The notes under the pieces are model-generated. The model was given only the letters and a program-made list of their open reading frames with translations. It did not search any database and was not told where the DNA came from. Below, piece by piece: positions 1-11,199 of a stretch of DNA of 64,000 nucleotides (positions are counted from its first letter, which is position 1; each line of letters opens with the position of its first letter). The position numbers were made by a program, and so were the translations under genes. Source of the DNA: Bullera alba (lineage: Eukaryota > Basidiomycota > Tremellomycetes > Tremellales > Bulleraceae); NCBI GenBank assembly GCA_001600095.1, contig BCIX01000002.1:1798001-1862000 (forward strand), given 5' to 3'.

Positions 1-131
1 CGACCACGAGTTTCATTTTTCATCATCATTCATGCCCTATGTACATAGTCCGAACCTCGACTACCCTGCTCTGCCAGACTTGAATCTGCTGCTATCACCT
101 GTCATCGCCTATGAAGTCGTCACCGTCGTGC

Positions 132-1128
132 TCAAAGATCCGTCATCTCCCCGTCTTCGTCCTCGTCCTCATCTGCATTGCCGACTGTTGCGAGCTTGGC
201 CTTTCTCCTTCCACCTTTGGTCTTCTTGACACCGTATCTGGCGCTTGCCTTGGTTCTCTTGCTGCGATCAGTGGCCCTGGTTAGCGCTCGGTGTGTGATG
301 TTCCAACGACTTTGACCAATGAGTTCCGCCATCCTATCAAGTGCGGCATCAAGCAAAGTTGTATCGTTCGATCGCTCCACAGATGGGGGTTGCCCATTCA
401 GCTCAGAAAGCACTCTCCCAAAGTCTTCAAGTACAGTCGGCAAAACGGACTGGATCGCCAATTTCCTCTCCTTGATCAGGTCCGGCCCCGATGCAGGACT
501 CTTGTTGTAGATGGATCCCTCCCAATCCACCACTTCCTTCAGTGCGTCTGGAATCACCGTGTCCGGGTCCTTTGGTATACCTCGGCCCCCCGTCTCATCG
601 TCGGTGACCTCTTGGGCAAGGGCCATTGGAATGGCAAAGACACCTGCGAGCTCCTCAAAATCCATAGCGGTCCAGTCGTGTTCATCCTGCAGGTATGTAG
701 AGTCGGTGTCGAGCTTGCTCTTGAGCCATTTGAGTCCTTCAATACTCAGGGCAAGTGACCTGGTCTCCCCGTTGTCGACGATTGGCGGGGTGCGGACTGC
801 GGTCGGTCTTATCCAGCAGATACTCTCTGTTGACGTCGAGTACACCTATAATTTGAACCAGCGTTAGGGAAGGTAGAGTCACCGCATCGTGAGCCTTACC
901 CCTGATAGTGTCACATTCCGCTCACTCACTGGTCCCCTCCGACTCGTCCAGAGTCTTCAACAGCAAGAGAGCCGAGATCGTGGAGTCGACCTTCTGAACG
1001 GCATTGGCGTATCGCTCGCACTTACCCTTGAGCTCTTAGTAAGTGGTGGCATTGCTGAACAGCCTGGTGCTGGGGATCTCAATGAGAGAGCCTGCGTCGC
1101 CAATCGTGATCGTGGGTAAGTCAGCCAT
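132..1128 (-). pseudogene. Family member A: small helical protein with basic tail, disrupted 5' part
   Basis: I do not recognise this family. An ATG at 1128 opens a 30-codon stretch that meets an in-frame TAA at 1036-1038. The same frame then continues as convincing protein (ELKGKCERYANAV) to a phase-1 intron near 930-850, with a CCCTAAC branch-like site. After that intron the frame DVNREYLLDKT runs into a stop, while the long distal frame (about 200 codons from near 770 to 132) is shifted. The distal part is helical and ends in a Lys/Arg-rich stretch and an acidic tail (DEDEDEDGEMTDL). It resembles the gene at 1678-2528 in layout: an LFxN motif near the start, a phase-1 intron at the same place, a basic C terminus. 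One stop plus one frame break suggests decay. A missed 87-nt intron could mend the frame break but not the TAA. Confidence 0.45.
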
Positions 1129-1677
1129 CGGGATGCGAGTTGGTAGACTGCTGACTGATGCTTAGGGAGTCAGGAGTAAATGTGGGAGAAGAAGAAACAA
1201 CCTTCTCCCTCCGGGTTGTTTTTCGCTCCTGACCAGCGCGCGAAGCCCCCAGGGATGCGACCCCGACAAACGCTCTCAGCGATTCTGACTTGCACTGCAG
1301 AAAGGTGGGCCATTCCCTACGTGTCTCAGAGCGACTCCCTCTAACGATAAAGGAGGACATCCTAAGCTGGAAAGATACTGCGCAGAGGCTCACACTTCAG
1401 CCAAAGTGACGACGAGACGGATGACGTAGCCCTTCTGATCTTCTGATATCTTCAGCGGCGATCCTGCGGCTCCCTGCGGACCTGTGCGGCCATAGTAGCT
1501 ACTGTAGTGGCTCTGCACTCTGCAGTGCGGACCCTCGCAGCTGGCACGGGCTGAATGTCATCTGTCCTCCATGCATGTCTCAATCGGCCGCGCCAGGGTG
1601 TGTTCGTAATCAAGTAGGAACGGCAGCTGCTTGACCTATCACCTACCCCAATCTGCTGGGCTTCGTCGCTGGTAACC
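1129..1677. other. Intergenic, between family members A and B
   Basis: No supportable gene. A minus-strand open frame at 1121-1393 runs almost up to the start of member A but has no recognisable features. It probably holds the promoter of A and the 3' end of B. Confidence 0.5.
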
Positions 1678-2528
1678 TTACCTCTTCTTGGAGATGGTCT
1701 TTCCGGAGACGCCTGAACCCCTACCCCTCGCCTGCGTATTAGTCTTCCTGAAAGCTCTGATGCGCAAGCTGTCGGTGAGGGCCGCGGCATCTGTCTTCAA
1801 AGTGGCCGCCAGTTCCAGTACCTTTGCCATTGCAGCATCCTTATTCGTATCCTCATTATCCGCCGATTGCGTGAGGTCGTCGTAGAGGACGTGCTCGGCC
1901 CTCTGCAGTGTAGCCTTCAAATCCGGCACAAAGGCCATGATCTCCTTCTGTCGACCGAGTACGTCGTCTTGCGTCAGTCCGCCCGCCGATTCGCCCTGCA
2001 GCGTCCCGTCGAGACACGCTTCAGACCTCTGAGCCTGGATTACTTCGGTGAGAGCGTTCAGATACTCGTCCCGGGAAGAACGAATTTCGTATACGCAGAC
2101 ACCGTCGAGAGCTGCACTGACCAAGACGCTCTTGTCTCGCTGGACGCTGGGGTATGCGCTGTTGGTCCCATTGAGCATGTCAGTGGGAAGGGTGTCTCCG
2201 ACGGTGGCGGCCAAGTCTAGACGTGAGAGTGTAAGTGGAACATGCTAAATGTGTTGACTAGGAAGCCGAAGCACTTGCCTCTGAACTCCTGCAGGCAACC
2301 GAGTTCGAGGTCTTGCAGCTCTACCACAGCGTCCGTGTTCGAAGCTCTAGCCCAAAGGAGAGTATCGCAAACGTCGGTGAGAGCGTTGATTTGGTACAAG
2401 ACATATCGATAATCCTCGATGTTGCTCCTCGAGACGTTGGCGAACAATGCGAGGCCATCGACACTTGTGTTGGCATCTGGAGCATCTCTCATTTCCAGTG
2501 AATTGTCTTGGGGCGTAGGGTCGAACAT
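1678..2528 (-). CDS. Family member B: uncharacterised 262-aa helical protein with basic tail
   Basis: This is the intact member of the local family. Exon 1 (2528-2279) starts at an ATG and ends at a GC-type donor (AG|GCAAGT). Exon 2 (2216-1678) follows acceptor TCTAG and ends KTISKKR-TAA. No GT donor in the region keeps the frame, so the GC-AG intron (62 nt, phase 1) is the best model. The protein is predicted soluble, rich in helix-forming residues, with an LFANV motif near residue 27, a TLLWAR motif, and a Lys/Arg-rich C terminus that could act as a nuclear localisation signal. I see no catalytic motif, signal peptide or membrane span. The TAA overlaps a donor-like AGGTAAGG, so a further exon is possible. 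Function unknown. Confidence 0.65.
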
Positions 2529-3536
2529 GGTTTACTGGAATCAGCGGTCAAGTATCAGTTGAACAAATCGTGAGAGCCTGTGGGGAAGGCTTGTCGAGTC
2601 ACGGTCTGTAAAGACTCCCAGAAAGTCTCGTTTGTCGAGAAGCAAGAATACTTGAGTCGCTCCTTTCGTGTCAGGAGAGGGCTGAAACGCCAGTTATCGG
2701 TTGTCAATCGTCGATTTGGCACGCGTTTCGTCCCGCAGAGACGCCTCAGACGCGGGTAAGTGAAGCAAAGGATCGCGCTGGTGCAGCAGCCAGTACAGCA
2801 CTTTCTACACAAGGCAGAGGGGTCATTCCCAAAGAAGATTCCTGCCTGACGAAGCGTGAAGATGAGAGACATCTAAGCCAGGCCTCCTGCCTCCAGGTAG
2901 TGATGGCGTGGCTCTCAGAGTTTGGGCCAAGAGGTAGTTTGATGACCATATTGTTATCATGCGCGAATGTCGCAAAGATGAAACCGTCCGCACGTCCGTG
3001 TTGAGTGTAACTAGTCGGTGACGCTCATTACCAGGATGAAGGATGCTGACTGTCAAATTGCTGGTGAATCATCGAGTGCAAGGGTGCAACCGACTTCTGA
3101 CTGCGCGAAGGATCGAATATTGAAAAGCGATGTGAAAGTCAACCCCAAAAGCGGTAATTTCCGGCGACGTTTCCTTGCGGTCTGTCCTTCAAGCTTCATC
3201 CTCGTGCTGCGTTGTCAGCTTTCTCTTCATCCGACCACCAATCCTTCTCATGTATTTGTCATCCCTACACCAGCAGACACCAGCATCATCCACTGACCAA
3301 TCCAGCCGGCGGCAAGAAAGGTATACAAGGGTATAAATCCGTAGGGAACCGACGTTGGAATCTCTCGACCCATACCAAACAAAACGACATTCATCATTTC
3401 ACCCATCAAGAAACTGCTCACAGCAGTCGCAGTCATACTCTTAGCCATCATACTACGACAACTCAGTACAGGCAGTACCCTTCTCACTAAGCACCTCTAC
3501 AAGGCTCAACCCGTAGTCGCCAGACCTCACAGTACA
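2529..3536. other. Intergenic, divergent promoter between family member B and pirin
   Basis: No supportable gene. Several short frames overlap on the minus strand without conserved motifs. The right end contains a TATA-like box and what should be the pirin 5' UTR. Confidence 0.5.
3332..3337 (+). promoter_or_regulatory. TATA-like box upstream of pirin
   Basis: TATAAA lies 205 bp before the pirin ATG. Position is further than the roughly 90-120 bp seen for other TATA-like boxes in this window, so a long 5' UTR is implied. Confidence 0.4.
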
Positions 3537-4633
3537 ATGCCCGGAGGCAAGTTGCAATTCCAGTACCGACCCTCGCAGACTAGAGGCGGGGCAAATCATG
3601 GTTGGCTGAAGGTGAGTCAGGTGTAGCTACAGTTTGGATGACCTGGCTGATTATGCCAGACCTTCCATACGTTCTCTTTCGCCGATTACTACGATCCAGC
3701 CTTTGCCAGCTTTGGCTCATTGCGAGTCATCAATGAGGACCGAGTAGCCGTGAGTCGGCTTTGCCCGTGCCGCCGCAAAGCCGCTGACATACCGCTGTAG
3801 CCTGGTACAGGATTTCCGTAAGCCCTGTGTCGTGTAGATCCCAAGTGCAGCGACCTGACCTCTGCCTTATAGGACCCACCCCCACCGAGAATTCGAAATC
3901 TTCTCGTACATCGTCTCTGGCGAGCTGACCCACAAGGACAACATGGGCAACGTCGAGATCATGAAGAGGGGAGATGTGCAAATGACATCTGGAGGCACCG
4001 GGATCGCGCATTCCGAGTACAATGACAACAAGAGGTAGGTCGATCGGAGCAGCAGTCTCGGACCCTTGCTGACTAGTCGATGCAGCCAAGAAGTCCACTT
4101 CCTGCAAATATGGGCCAAGCCCAACCAACGCGGCCTGAAGCCACAATACTACACCAGGTGAGTTGTATAGCGATGTCGATCCACCAATACGTGGCTGACT
4201 AGTGCTCAGACACTTCGCCGATGACCAAAAGACCGACGTCCTGCGGGAAATCGTCGCCCCAGTATCCCAGGCCCAAGTCCAAGACGCAAGAGAGGGCGAC
4301 GGTCCTACACCTGTTCACTCCGCTTTCCACGTCTTTGCCTCGTTGCTCAACCCCGGCAAAAGTCTGAAGCACACTTACAAGCCTACTCTGCGAGGTGACG
4401 GACCGAAATTGTTTTACGCCCAACTGGTCCAGACGTCAGGCTACAACACCGCGGCAGCGCCCAAGGACGCATCAAAGGGTGCTTTGGTCAAGCTATCCAG
4501 TGGCGACAACCAAGTTACTTTGGGCGAGGGTGATGGCGTATTTGTCAGAGGAGGTGAAACGGGAGATGGCATCGATATAGAGAACGTCGGACAGCTTCGA
4601 GGAGAGTTGGTCTTCTTCGAAATGGACGGCTAG
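3537..4633 (+). CDS. Pirin-like bicupin protein (279 aa)
   Basis: Pirins are iron-binding two-cupin proteins. Some have quercetin dioxygenase activity and others act as nuclear cofactors; which applies here cannot be read from sequence. Six exons join cleanly: 3537-3611, 3660-3749, 3801-3817, 3873-4034, 4086-4157, 4210-4633. The N-terminal cupin has the hallmark [11 protein letters not shown] (His63, His65), followed by GTGIAHSEY (His107, Glu109), matching the four iron ligands of human pirin. Length is usual for the family (about 290 aa). Exon 3 is only 17 nt and splits the cupin motif, so ab initio prediction may miss it. Its neighbours are members of the unrelated helical family; no operon-like link is implied. 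Confidence 0.95.
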
Positions 4634-5046
4634 AGACGCGTATATGCTTGAGATTCTCCAGGAGCGAGTAGCGTTTCAGAGAGTCGGCATGGATTTTACG
4701 TCGATCGTTACGATGACGTGGTGGACCGGCTTGTCCCGGCTTGTCCGAACTCTATGCGTTATGCAAACTGCGTGGGGAAGACGTCATCTAGCTCGAGATA
4801 TTGCGCTGAGTCGAAGGCGAGGGAGTACAGTACCCTCTGAAGGGGTATGGGCAGAAAGGATCATATCGTTCGAACACTTACCTAACACGTTCGTCCAGAG
4901 CTTCAGTCGCTTCGCAGGACGGAGCAGCGAGTCTTCCTGTGGCGGTCAAAAGCTGTCTCTAGGTGTACAAATAGGAGCAGACTTATACTGATACGGGCCC
5001 CATTCTCCAAACCCTCCACTCACAAGCCACTGACCGATACCTGGCA
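4634..5046. other. Intergenic, pirin 3' region and upstream of family member C
   Basis: I see no gene, RNA or clear promoter motif here. Confidence 0.5.
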
Positions 5047-6067
5047 ATGGACACCGGATATTCCGAACAGACTGCACCGTCACAGGCCACAGCATCTGTC
5101 GATGACTGCAGTATCCCTTACGCCGCACTCTTCATGTCTGTTGGACCGCCCAGCGCCTCTGACGCTGAGATTCTGAACATGGGCGACAACAGACGTCAAG
5201 CGCTCGTGGATGCCAGTATCCTTTGGCATGAGTAGTAGACGGCCTTGCACCCGGACACCGCGACCCAGTTCGTAGGTGCTCGTGGTCAGCAACCCTTCGA
5301 ATGCACGCAAGCTATCTGCGGTGAGTGTTGAAGTTCGGGTCATGCTACAAGATGTGAGCTGACGGGGACCGGCAGATGGGTGGGCCTTTCTCGATTACGA
5401 GCACGAAACCTCTGTTCCGATGGAGCCTACCTCTCAGGCCATGCAGGCGAAGCAGGTCGAGGGGTGTTTTGGTGACCTCGACCTGTTGAACTCCATCCTT
5501 ACGACGGCTCCGGGTCACCAGATGCTCCTGTCCATGGAGTCCAGGCTGTGCGAAGAGGAGCTCGCCTACAAGAAGAGTCCGGAGTACAGCGTTGTGGCTT
5601 CCTCGCGAGAACTTGGGGACACCGATTTGCAAGCCGACATATCAGCATGCGAGGCCAGATCCCCGGAGCTGAAGGCACTGAAATCGAAAATCGACAGCTC
5701 GTTCGACACCGGTGCCGGGGACACGGTGAATCTGCAAAGCCTTCCAGTGGACGACTGGAAGAAAGAGGCATTCCTCAATGTCACCACCAAGTTGAGCAAA
5801 CTTCAAGACAGGTTTGAGACTGTCGCCAAATTCCTCGGAGGCGACCGTACCGACCAAGTCATGAACGAGCTTCAAAACGGAAAGCTGTTCCTGAGGCTGT
5901 CCCAGGGAAAGATAGCCATAACAGCCAAGGCGCTCGAATTGAGTCTGACTTCTCACGATTTGGCAGCTGAACTATCGAAGATCACCAGGAGCAAGAATGC
6001 GGCGAGGAGGACCCAACACGGAAAGTCCAGGTTTGGTCGAAGCGCTGTAGACAAGAGCAAGCGATGA
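5047..6067 (+). CDS. Family member C: helical protein with basic tail, two in-frame TAG codons in exon 1
   Basis: Unrecognised protein related to members A and B. The frame from ATG 5047 includes an LFMSV motif and ASILWHE, then hits TAG TAG (5233-5238). The same frame continues (TALHPDTATQFVG, then FECTQAIC) into a phase-1 intron (5321-5375) and a 692-nt exon (5376-6067) ending RSAVDKSKR. The intron position and phase match member B (CLQEFR-D versus CTQAIC-D), which supports homology. Either the gene is decaying, or a 66-nt intron with a weak GTGGAT donor (from about 5207 to the AG near 5272) removes both stops in frame. The distal exon is intact, helical and basic at its end. If translation used the internal ATG at 5420, a 215-aa protein would result. 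Confidence 0.45.
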
Positions 6068-6178
6068 ACCCGTCTGTGAGGTATCATCAGTACGCGAGTG
6101 ACAATAAGGGATCAGTATTCTTGCAAGCGGCGTAGGTGTGGGTGTGACAATTGTGCATGCATCGACATTCCATTTGGA

Positions 6179-7182
6179 TCATCCCCGACCGATGAACGGC
6201 ATAGTCGTTGCCAAAATCGTCTAGCACGTGAGCTCGAAGTAGATCAGCTGAACTCACCTGGTTCTGTATATTGACCTCCAAGGGCAGATTCGCCATGTAC
6301 ACCACGGCCTGACCTGCAAGGCGTACATCGAAGGATCTGATGATCATCAACTCTCGCCCGCCGGTGGTGCACCCACGGTTCGTCTCTCTTTGAGCCATCT
6401 GCCTGCAGTTTGCCAGCGAACTTGTCTGTGCCTTCGGGTCCCGTTTGTGCGTTCCCTATTGGCACATCAGTGATCACGATGCCCAAAGCACTTACCAATA
6501 TCGAGCTGCGAGCAGACAACCCTGTGTGCCCGTCCGTCCATGGTGATCGCTTTGGTCAAGCCGGAAATCGCGTGTTTGGAGATCGTGTATGCTGCATTCA
6601 GCGGTCTTGGGCTGTATGCTGCGATGGATCCATTGTTGATAATCCTGTGCGTCAGATAAAGCTTCACGCCAAACTGCTCACCTGCCACCCTGAGGCTGCT
6701 GACTCTTCATCAATCGGAAAGCCTCCTGAGCACAGTTGATCGATGCCATTAGATTCAGGTCAAACACCTCCTGGAAGGTCTCCAGCGGCACATCCTCAAA
6801 CGAAAGATCTCGAGCGCCTCCCCCAGCGTTCTCAACTGATTAGCCCGAGTATCTGATGAAAACATACGTTGAACAACAGATCAAGCCGACCTGAGAATCG
6901 TCAATATTACAGCCTATGTCCTAGCGAAGCCGACATACCGAAATCTCTTCGGATGATCGAAAATAGGACCTCTACGAAGTCCAGGCGAGAGATGTCTCCA
7001 ACGATGATGGTGGTCCGCTCATGCCTCTCATCGCCCATCAACTCGACTGTATCCTCCAAGGCGTCGCGTCTCCGAGCTGTCAAGATCAAAGTCCAACCAG
7101 CCGCATTGAGCTCGACAGCCGCAGCCCGACCGATCCCAGAGGAAGCACCCGTCACGAGGGCGACACGCGATGGAGTTGTCAT
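6179..7182 (-). CDS. Short-chain dehydrogenase/reductase (254 aa)
   Basis: NAD(P)-dependent SDR of unknown substrate. Seven exons: 7182-6939, 6890-6868, 6830-6682, 6644-6496, 6455-6377, 6336-6258, 6220-6179. The Rossmann motif TGASSGIG is at residues 11-18, the NAG loop follows RLDLLFNNAG, catalytic Ser145 is in NNGSIAAYS, and Tyr158/Lys162 form YTISK. The C terminus [10 protein letters not shown] is typical of a fungal SDR subfamily. I chose ATG 7182 because it puts the usual short strand before the Rossmann motif; an in-frame ATG at 7245 would add 21 residues. Five of the six introns are only 36-40 nt, shorter than the roughly 50 nt norm here. It converges with family member C, leaving 111 bp. 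Confidence 0.93.
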
Positions 7183-7454
7183 GTCGGTGCTGGAGCCTAG
7201 AACGATAGGCGACGAGTCTGGCATTCGGCCCAGCAACATGGCCAAGCAGAAGCTGGATGACGAAGCGCGGGGCCGGCGGCATCCGGCGGCTCTTGCCCGG
7301 TACTCGGGGCAGGGTAGGATGTGAGTAACTTACCGTAGCTGGCTGCAGCATGCAGTACCGGCTAGTACCGGGGGTTTGCGGAACTAGAAATCTATTCCCG
7401 GCGATCAGCGGGCTCGGGTCAATGCAAGCCTAGTGGTCCATCAGGGTCCACCGG

Positions 7455-7490
7455 TCAAGCTTCAAGCTTCAAGCTGCTTCAAGCTTCAAG
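7455..7490. repeat. Direct repeat of TCAAGCT
   Basis: Three head-to-tail copies of TCAAGCT, a GCT spacer, then about 1.7 further copies. Each junction forms AAGCTT, so the block is also partly palindromic. Confidence 0.85.
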
Positions 7491-8470
7491 AGCAATAATC
7501 CGTTAGGAGCAATATGCGGGTTGCCACTGGCTGACTGCCATCAGTCTCGGCCAGGCCTAGACCTGTCTCAGGTCTCGTGATGCCTCGCAACCACTCGCGA
7601 CTGACAGCTCGACTGACTATACTCGCATTGTCAGAAGACCCTAAAGACCCAATGATCGGCGGAAGGTTGAGACTGTAAGTAGCTGTAAGGTGTAGCATGT
7701 AATCCCGGATGGACCGGAGGGTTCGCTCGCTGGCGAGTCGGCGCCTTGGATGGTCTACCACTGTCTACCACGTACCCTCACGTACCACGAGCAGTTGCCT
7801 GCGGCTCAATTTTAATGTGATATTCGGTGGATATCTCGTCGTTCAATGGACTTCAATCGGAGGATGTGATCTGCCGCATGATTATGTTCCAGATCCACCT
7901 CTGAGCAGCAGCAGGCAGCAGCACGACGGAGCCTTTGCGCCTCCTGTTCTCCTGACCGAAGTACGTTGCACATATGGATGCAAGCGATCTGCAATGACAG
8001 GCATTAGGCAATGACCTGCAATGACCTACTTAAGTTACCTGGCTTCGACTCTGCTGCGACGTCCTGCCCTGCTGTGGCCTGTCCTGCCTGATCTCCCCCG
8101 CTCTCGAGTTCGGGAAGATGTTACTCCATGACATAATAGCGGGCTGACTTTGCGGCCTTTGAATCAGGGATGAGATGCGGGATAGTGCGGGACCTGCTGG
8201 GACCTGGCTGGATACCGGAGACCCGCCGAGTCTAGCCGCATATGGAATAACCGAAGGGACCACATGCCGTACTCGAGCGTACCGTACTCAAGCGCGAATC
8301 GTGCTTGGCCCTCGATGTTTGACTCTGTTTGACTCTTCTCTCCCCCTCTGTCGGCCTCTCAATCTCCTCTGGTCCATCCCTCCGTCGCCCAACGCGACGT
8401 GACCGCTACCCCGATCACCCGCTCGAAACGTGAATCCCCCGGATCTTCCTCGATTCGTCGCACAACAAAG

Positions 8471-8476
8471 TATATA
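8471..8476 (+). promoter_or_regulatory. TATA-like box of the sugar transporter gene
   Basis: TATATA sits 105 bp before the ATG at 8581, a spacing like that of other strong genes in this window. Confidence 0.5.
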
Positions 8477-8580
8477 GAGCGAATATCGAGCGGCGGGTCG
8501 TCCACCTGTTGTTTATAAGTCACTCACTACTCCATTCGCAGAAACCCAACAAACATCGGACACACTCGACATTCCCCACC

Positions 8581-10706
8581 ATGTCAGACACAGATGTGCG
8601 TCGAACCGTCGAGGCTCAGAATCTTCACGACGAAGTCAGGGCTACCACCAAACCCGCCTTGATCAACTATGTCGCCGCCATCTTCGCGTGAGTCGAGAGT
8701 CTGAGGATGATCAACTCGTTCTGACGGCCCTGTAGCGCGACGGGTTCCTTCTTGTTCGGATATGATTCAGGTATCATCGGCTCGGTCATTTCCGAAAACT
8801 ACGAGCAGTTCCACCTGTACTTCAACCATGACAACCGAGGCCGGGCTGCGGGCGATCCCATTGTCCTTGTTCCCTCTTCCATTACGGGAGCCATTGTTTC
8901 CGTCTTCGCCGGTGGTGCTTTCTGTACGTCGCATACTCCCCTTTGCCGGAACTTGGCTAACCAGAAATAGTTGGTGCTCTCATGGCCGGTCAAACAGCTG
9001 ATCGACTCGGACGAAAGTACACTATCCAGATCGGTTCGATTATTGCTATTGTCGGATGTGCACTTCAAACTGCTGCCGTCAACGAAGCCATGTTGATCGT
9101 CGGTCGTCTTATTGCCGGTTGGTCTATCGGTGTTTTGAGTATGATTGTCCCTGTTTACCAGGTGAGTGATTCGCCCGGTTTTAGGAACAGCAAGCTTACC
9201 AAGGTCGTCCATCAGGCCGAAATCTCGCCCCCACACGCTCGAGGTCTTCTTTCTGGATGGACGCAGATGATGATCTCGCTCGGTTTCTTCGTTGCCAACT
9301 GGTGGGTCACACCATCGTCTAGAGGACTTCAAAGCTGACTATCCCTACAGGGTCGGTTACGGCTGTCAATTTTTGGGCAACACCGCTCAGTTCCGAGTTC
9401 CTCTCGCTATTCAGATTGTCCCCGCTATCCTTCTGCTAATGTGCGTATTGTCACAATCACGGGGAGCTGCTCTGACCAGTTGCGCAGCGGAATGTTCTTC
9501 CTGCCATTCTCTCCTCGATGGCTCGCTAAGAAGGGAAGAACCGACGAGGCCAGATCCACCTTGATCAGACTTCACGGTGGTCGAAGAGCTAGACTCGAAA
9601 TTGTCGAGGCTGAAATTCAGGAAATGCTCGCTCAAATTGCATGGGGTGAGTCCTGTTACCGTGCTTGGAAAACATGGCTGACGATCCTGTGACACAGAAC
9701 GAGAGAACTTGAGCTCTTCGTACAAAGACCTAATCAACTCCAGGCCCAACTTGCACCGAACCATGTGCGGTTGTCTCGTTCAAGCTATGTGCCAGTGGAC
9801 CGGTGTCAACGGTGAGTGCCCTGGAGTTCGTTTGTCACAGTCAGCTGACCTTTACGACAGTCAACAACTACTTCGGACCCACCATCTACAACGCTCTCGG
9901 TTACGGAGTGGGTATCCATTGCAGCAAAACCTCTCGTCTTGTGCTGACTGGTTTTAGGGAACCCAAACTCTTCTTATCAACGGTCTCAGTGGTGCTTGGG
10001 GATCTATCGTCACCTTCATCTTCATCACCTTCCTCGTCGACCGAATTGGCAGACGATGGCCATTGATCATTGGAGCCGTTCTGCTTGCCATCATGTGAGT
10101 CGAGTTTGACCAGATCATGCCGCACAATACTGATCGATTCCCACAGGATGGCCTGGCAAACTGGAACAAACGCTCCCTTCGCCGAGCCAGGCTACGAGAA
10201 CACTGGCATGGGTATCGCCGGTATCGCCGCTGTCTTCTGCTTCTCTTGGGCGTTCTCCTGGTCGTTCGGCCCAGGTATGTAAAGCGCAGGTGTCGGTTGA
10301 AGCATGCTGACCGATTCCCAAGTCTCCTGGATCTACCAATCCGAGATCTTCCCTATGAACATCCGAGCTCTCGGCGCTTCCGTCTCCACTGCTTCGAACT
10401 GGGTGAGTTATGGCGACTACCTTGAAACGATTCGAGCTAATACAATGTCAGCTGAACAACGTCATCATCGCCCAAGTCACCCCTTACGCGTTCGAGGCCA
10501 TCGGATGGAAGTACTTCATCGTCTACGTTTGCACCAACATGTCCAACGCCGTCATCTGCTACTTCCTCTTCCCAGAGACGAAGAACAAGACTCTCGAGGA
10601 GATTGGCAGGCTGTTCGGCGATGAGAACGTTCGAACTCCACCAACACTGACCGAGAGGTTCGACGAGAAGAAAGAGGTCGAACAGCGAAACGTCGAGTAT
10701 GCCTAA
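8581..10706 (+). CDS. MFS sugar/H+ symporter (526 aa)
   Basis: Plasma-membrane sugar porter of the major facilitator superfamily with 12 expected transmembrane helices. Twelve exons: 8581-8687, 8736-8923, 8971-9161, 9216-9301, 9351-9440, 9488-9645, 9698-9811, 9861-9907, 9958-10094, 10147-10274, 10323-10402, 10452-10706; total length is a multiple of three. Family signatures are present: FGYDSGIIGS in helix 1, DRLGRK after helix 2, GRLIAGWSIGVLS with PVYQAEISP, DRIGRR in the central loop, and PETKNKTLEEI after helix 12. Cytoplasmic N and C tails are short and charged. The sequence places it with fungal hexose/lactose-type permeases, but substrate cannot be assigned. The promoter has a TATA-like box and one possible glucose-repression site. 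Confidence 0.95.
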
Positions 10707-11199
10707 ATGCTGAGGGTGAAACGGTCTCGGAGGTAGTGATGGAGGTTACGTATGTGGCAGTCGTCTTAATCGGTCGCGATAGTAGCATGAATGGAGGTTA
10801 TGCGAGTCGTTTCACCAGGCTGCAACGCTTTTGCTGCGTTCAAGCCGGCACGCCTTCAATATCGGACCCTGCTGGCTTTGTCGTGCTCCATGTCCTGTGG
10901 CATTTTGGTTGCGCTCCACTGCGTTCATCCAAGACAGGCATCGCATTACGGGCGATCTGACTGAGAAGTCGCGACATGCACATCAAAGTCGTGCGTCTTT
11001 CACATCTCGCTTGACGAAGAGATGAGACGTGACGAGCTTTAAATGGTCCTAGACCGAACCGAGACTCTAGCGAAAGGGGTTGATTAAGGGCAAGTGGTTG
11101 CATTGATTGCTACAAACTACCCGTGACTGCTTCCTGCATTCTTTCTTACTTATTTATACTATATACAAGGGTCCGTCGAAGAGTGAGTTATAAAGCCGT
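10707..11199. other. Intergenic, convergent 3' regions
   Basis: Between the transporter and the hydrophilin gene. No gene seen. Confidence 0.55.

Larger units (their letters stand above)
7183..8580. other. Intergenic, divergent promoter of the dehydrogenase and sugar transporter
   Basis: No supportable gene in 1.4 kb. It contains a 7-nt direct repeat (7455-7490), a TATA-like box near the transporter, and a CCCCCGG at 8436-8442 that fits a Mig1/CreA-type glucose-repressor site (weak evidence, single copy). Confidence 0.5.

Noticed and set aside
1121..1393. Minus-strand 90-codon frame just before family member A
   Set aside because: Runs into the start of member A without a motif or splice link; composition unlike the neighbours' coding regions.
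3248..3487. Minus-strand frame upstream of pirin that reads like a membrane protein
   Set aside because: It lies over the pirin TATA-like box and leader, has no splice partners, and the hydrophobic look comes from the complement of a CA/TC-rich 5' UTR.
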